6,256 nucleotides of DNA from Candidatus Zixiibacteriota bacterium. Its GTDB lineage: Bacteria > Zixibacteria > MSB-5A5 > GN15 > FEB-12. Made by a program: the position numbers and the translations under genes. The notes below the pieces were generated by a model, which was not told the origin of the DNA, did no database searches, and saw nothing but the letters and a program-made list of their open reading frames with translations. The stretch lies in the NCBI GenBank assembly GCA_030591625.1, contig JAUVAR010000168.1:1-6256 (forward strand), read 5' to 3'. Of this stretch, positions 5,072-6,256 are shown piece by piece (position 1 is the stretch's first letter; each line of letters starts with the position of its first letter).

Positions 5072-5821
5072 ATGTCCGGTCACTCAAAATGGTCAACGAT
5101 TAAGCGCAAGAAGGGTAAAGCTGATGCCGAACGAGGCAAGATATTTACCCGTCTAATAAAAGAAATTACTGTTGCTGCCCGCGAGGGTGGAGGCGATCCT
5201 GACGGCAATCCAAGATTGAGAACTGCTATCGCTGCTGCCAAAACGGCCAATATGCCGGCCGATAATATCAAACGTGGTATTTTAAAAGGCACCGGTGAAC
5301 TTCCCGGCGTGAGTTATGATGAAATAAGCTATGAAGGTTATGGTCCGGCCGGGGTTGCTATTTATTTGAAATGCCTGACCGATAACAAGAACCGTACGGT
5401 CGCGGAAGTAAGACATACTTTCTCGAAATATGGGGGGAACCTCGGTGAAAACGGGTGTGTCGCCTGGATGTTCGAGAGTAAAGGAATTGTCCTCGTTGAT
5501 AAATCGATTTGCGATGAAGAAACATTGATGGACATTGTTTTGGAAGCTGGCGCCAATGATATGATACTCGACAATGACAATTTCGAAATTGAAACCGGGC
5601 CGAATGATCTTGAGACGGTACGAGCGACTCTTGAAGAAAAATCGATTCCGATGATTTCAGCCGAAGTTACGCTGATTCCGCAGAATACGGTTAAGCTCAA
5701 TGAGAAGCAGGCCGAGTCGATGCTGAAACTGTATGAATGTCTTGATGAGTTGGACGATGTCCAGAATGTCTATTCCAATTTTGATATCGATGATGATATC
5801 ATGAATAAACTGATGGGATAG
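5072..5821 (+). CDS. yebC: YebC/PmpR/TACO1-family protein
   Basis: A 249-residue member of the YebC/TACO1 family, standard length and uninterrupted. Conserved blocks appear in order: GHSKW (3-7), the KGKADAERGKIFTRL region (14-28), NPRLR (46-50), MPADNIKR (61-68), YEGYGP (87-92), TDNKNRT (103-109) and GGNLG (121-125), followed by the acidic C-terminal domains. Family members were first described as DNA-binding regulators (PmpR). Mitochondrial TACO1 and bacterial YebC-type proteins are now linked to translation, helping ribosomes through difficult, proline-rich stretches. Which role applies here cannot be read from sequence. The N-terminus MSGHSKW matches the usual MAGHSKW, confirming the ATG at 5072. 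It is followed after 12 bases by ruvC on the same strand, a common pairing. Transcription probably begins at the extended -10 promoter at 5010-5018, under a palindrome at 5019-5034. Confidence 0.97.
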   Translation: MSGHSKWSTIKRKKGKADAERGKIFTRLIKEITVAAREGGGDPDGNPRLRTAIAAAKTANMPADNIKRGILKGTGELPGVSYDEISYEGYGPAGVAIYLKCLTDNKNRTVAEVRHTFSKYGGNLGENGCVAWMFESKGIVLVDKSICDEETLMDIVLEAGANDMILDNDNFEIETGPNDLETVRATLEEKSIPMISAEVTLIPQNTVKLNEKQAESMLKLYECLDELDDVQNVYSNFDIDDDIMNKLMG

Positions 5822-5833
5822 CGAAAGCAACAA

Positions 5834-6256
5834 ATGGTCATAATCGGGGTTGATCCGGGAACGCGAATAACCGGATATGGTATCATTGATTCATCCGGCT
5901 CAAAGATTTCTGTCTTGGAAGCCGGGATAATAAAAACAATACTCCGGGATAACCTCGAAAATAAACTGGCCGAGATCTATACCGAATTCGGAAATATAGT
6001 AAAGCAGTTCAAGCCCGATTATATTGCTGTCGAAGAGCTTTATTCTCATTATGCGCACCCGAAAACGGCAATCATTATGGCTCATGCACGCGGAACGATT
6101 TTTCTTCAGGCGGCACTAAACAAGGTCCCGGTAATATCGTATGCTTCGACTCGGATCAAGAAATCACTGACCGGAAATGGCCGGGCCTCCAAGGCTCAGG
6201 TTCAACATATGATTAAGGTTGCTTTGGAATTGGAAAACGATGTCACCTCGCCTGAT
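5834..6256 (+). CDS. ruvC: Holliday-junction resolvase RuvC (3' end outside window)
   Basis: The first 141 codons of RuvC, the RNase H-fold endonuclease that cuts Holliday junctions symmetrically together with RuvAB at the end of recombinational repair. Visible catalytic residues are Asp7 in GVDPGT, Glu67 in AVEELY, and Asp141 in the motif SPD, the last codon in the window and equivalent to E. coli Asp138. The fourth acidic residue (Asp141 in E. coli) lies beyond the edge. Other family blocks are AHARG (83-87), YASTRIKKSLTGNGRASK (103-120) and QVQHMI (122-127). The reading frame is open to the edge, so truncation is from the window, not decay. The ATG at 5834 gives the standard MxIxGVDPG start. 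The ribosome site is weak, so translation may be coupled to yebC, which ends 12 bases upstream. ruvA and ruvB would be expected to follow outside the window. Confidence 0.96.
   Translation, partial: MVIIGVDPGTRITGYGIIDSSGSKISVLEAGIIKTILRDNLENKLAEIYTEFGNIVKQFKPDYIAVEELYSHYAHPKTAIIMAHARGTIFLQAALNKVPVISYASTRIKKSLTGNGRASKAQVQHMIKVALELENDVTSPD

Overview
The window looks like chromosomal sequence from a Gram-negative bacterium of moderate GC. The Gram-negative reading rests on a 785-residue exported protein with a CBM9-like domain followed by a DUF5916-type beta-barrel, which needs an outer membrane. DUF5916 proteins are common in the Bacteroidetes/FCB-like phyla, Gemmatimonadetes, Acidobacteria and related candidate phyla, so an organism of that broad kind is plausible. 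This is inference from gene content; no rRNA or other phylogenetic marker was used.

Layout. (1) Positions 1-727, plus strand: two tandem bacteriohemerythrins, the first cut by the window edge and the second complete with all seven di-iron ligands. (2) Positions 747-1869, minus strand: a two-gene unit in which an unrecognised two-transmembrane protein is followed after 4 bases by a HIT-family protein. It converges on the hemerythrins. (3) Positions 1870-2411: an AT-rich gap of about 540 bases. It holds a plus-strand intrinsic terminator with a possible 9-codon ORF upstream, a minus-strand intrinsic terminator, and a cluster of 16-base palindromic repeats running into the end of the next gene. 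(4) Positions 2412-4769, minus strand: the CBM9/DUF5916 outer-membrane protein. (5) Positions 4770-5071: a divergent promoter region with a minus-strand -10 for the DUF5916 gene, and an extended -10 plus a perfect palindrome in front of yebC. (6) Positions 5072-6256, plus strand: yebC followed after 12 bases by ruvC, which runs off the window.

How the genes relate. The yebC-ruvC pair is a widely conserved neighbourhood, usually continuing into ruvA and ruvB; it joins a translation-associated YebC/TACO1 protein to Holliday-junction resolution. The hemerythrins are probably oxygen-binding or oxygen-sensing proteins. Nothing in the sequence ties the DUF5916 protein to the membrane/HIT pair: a terminator separates them.

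No CRISPR array, insertion sequence, phage gene, tRNA or rRNA was seen. No clear new multi-gene system is visible. The least explained parts are the two-transmembrane protein with its HIT partner, and the intergenic stretch 2120-2425 with its small plus-strand transcription unit and palindromic repeats.
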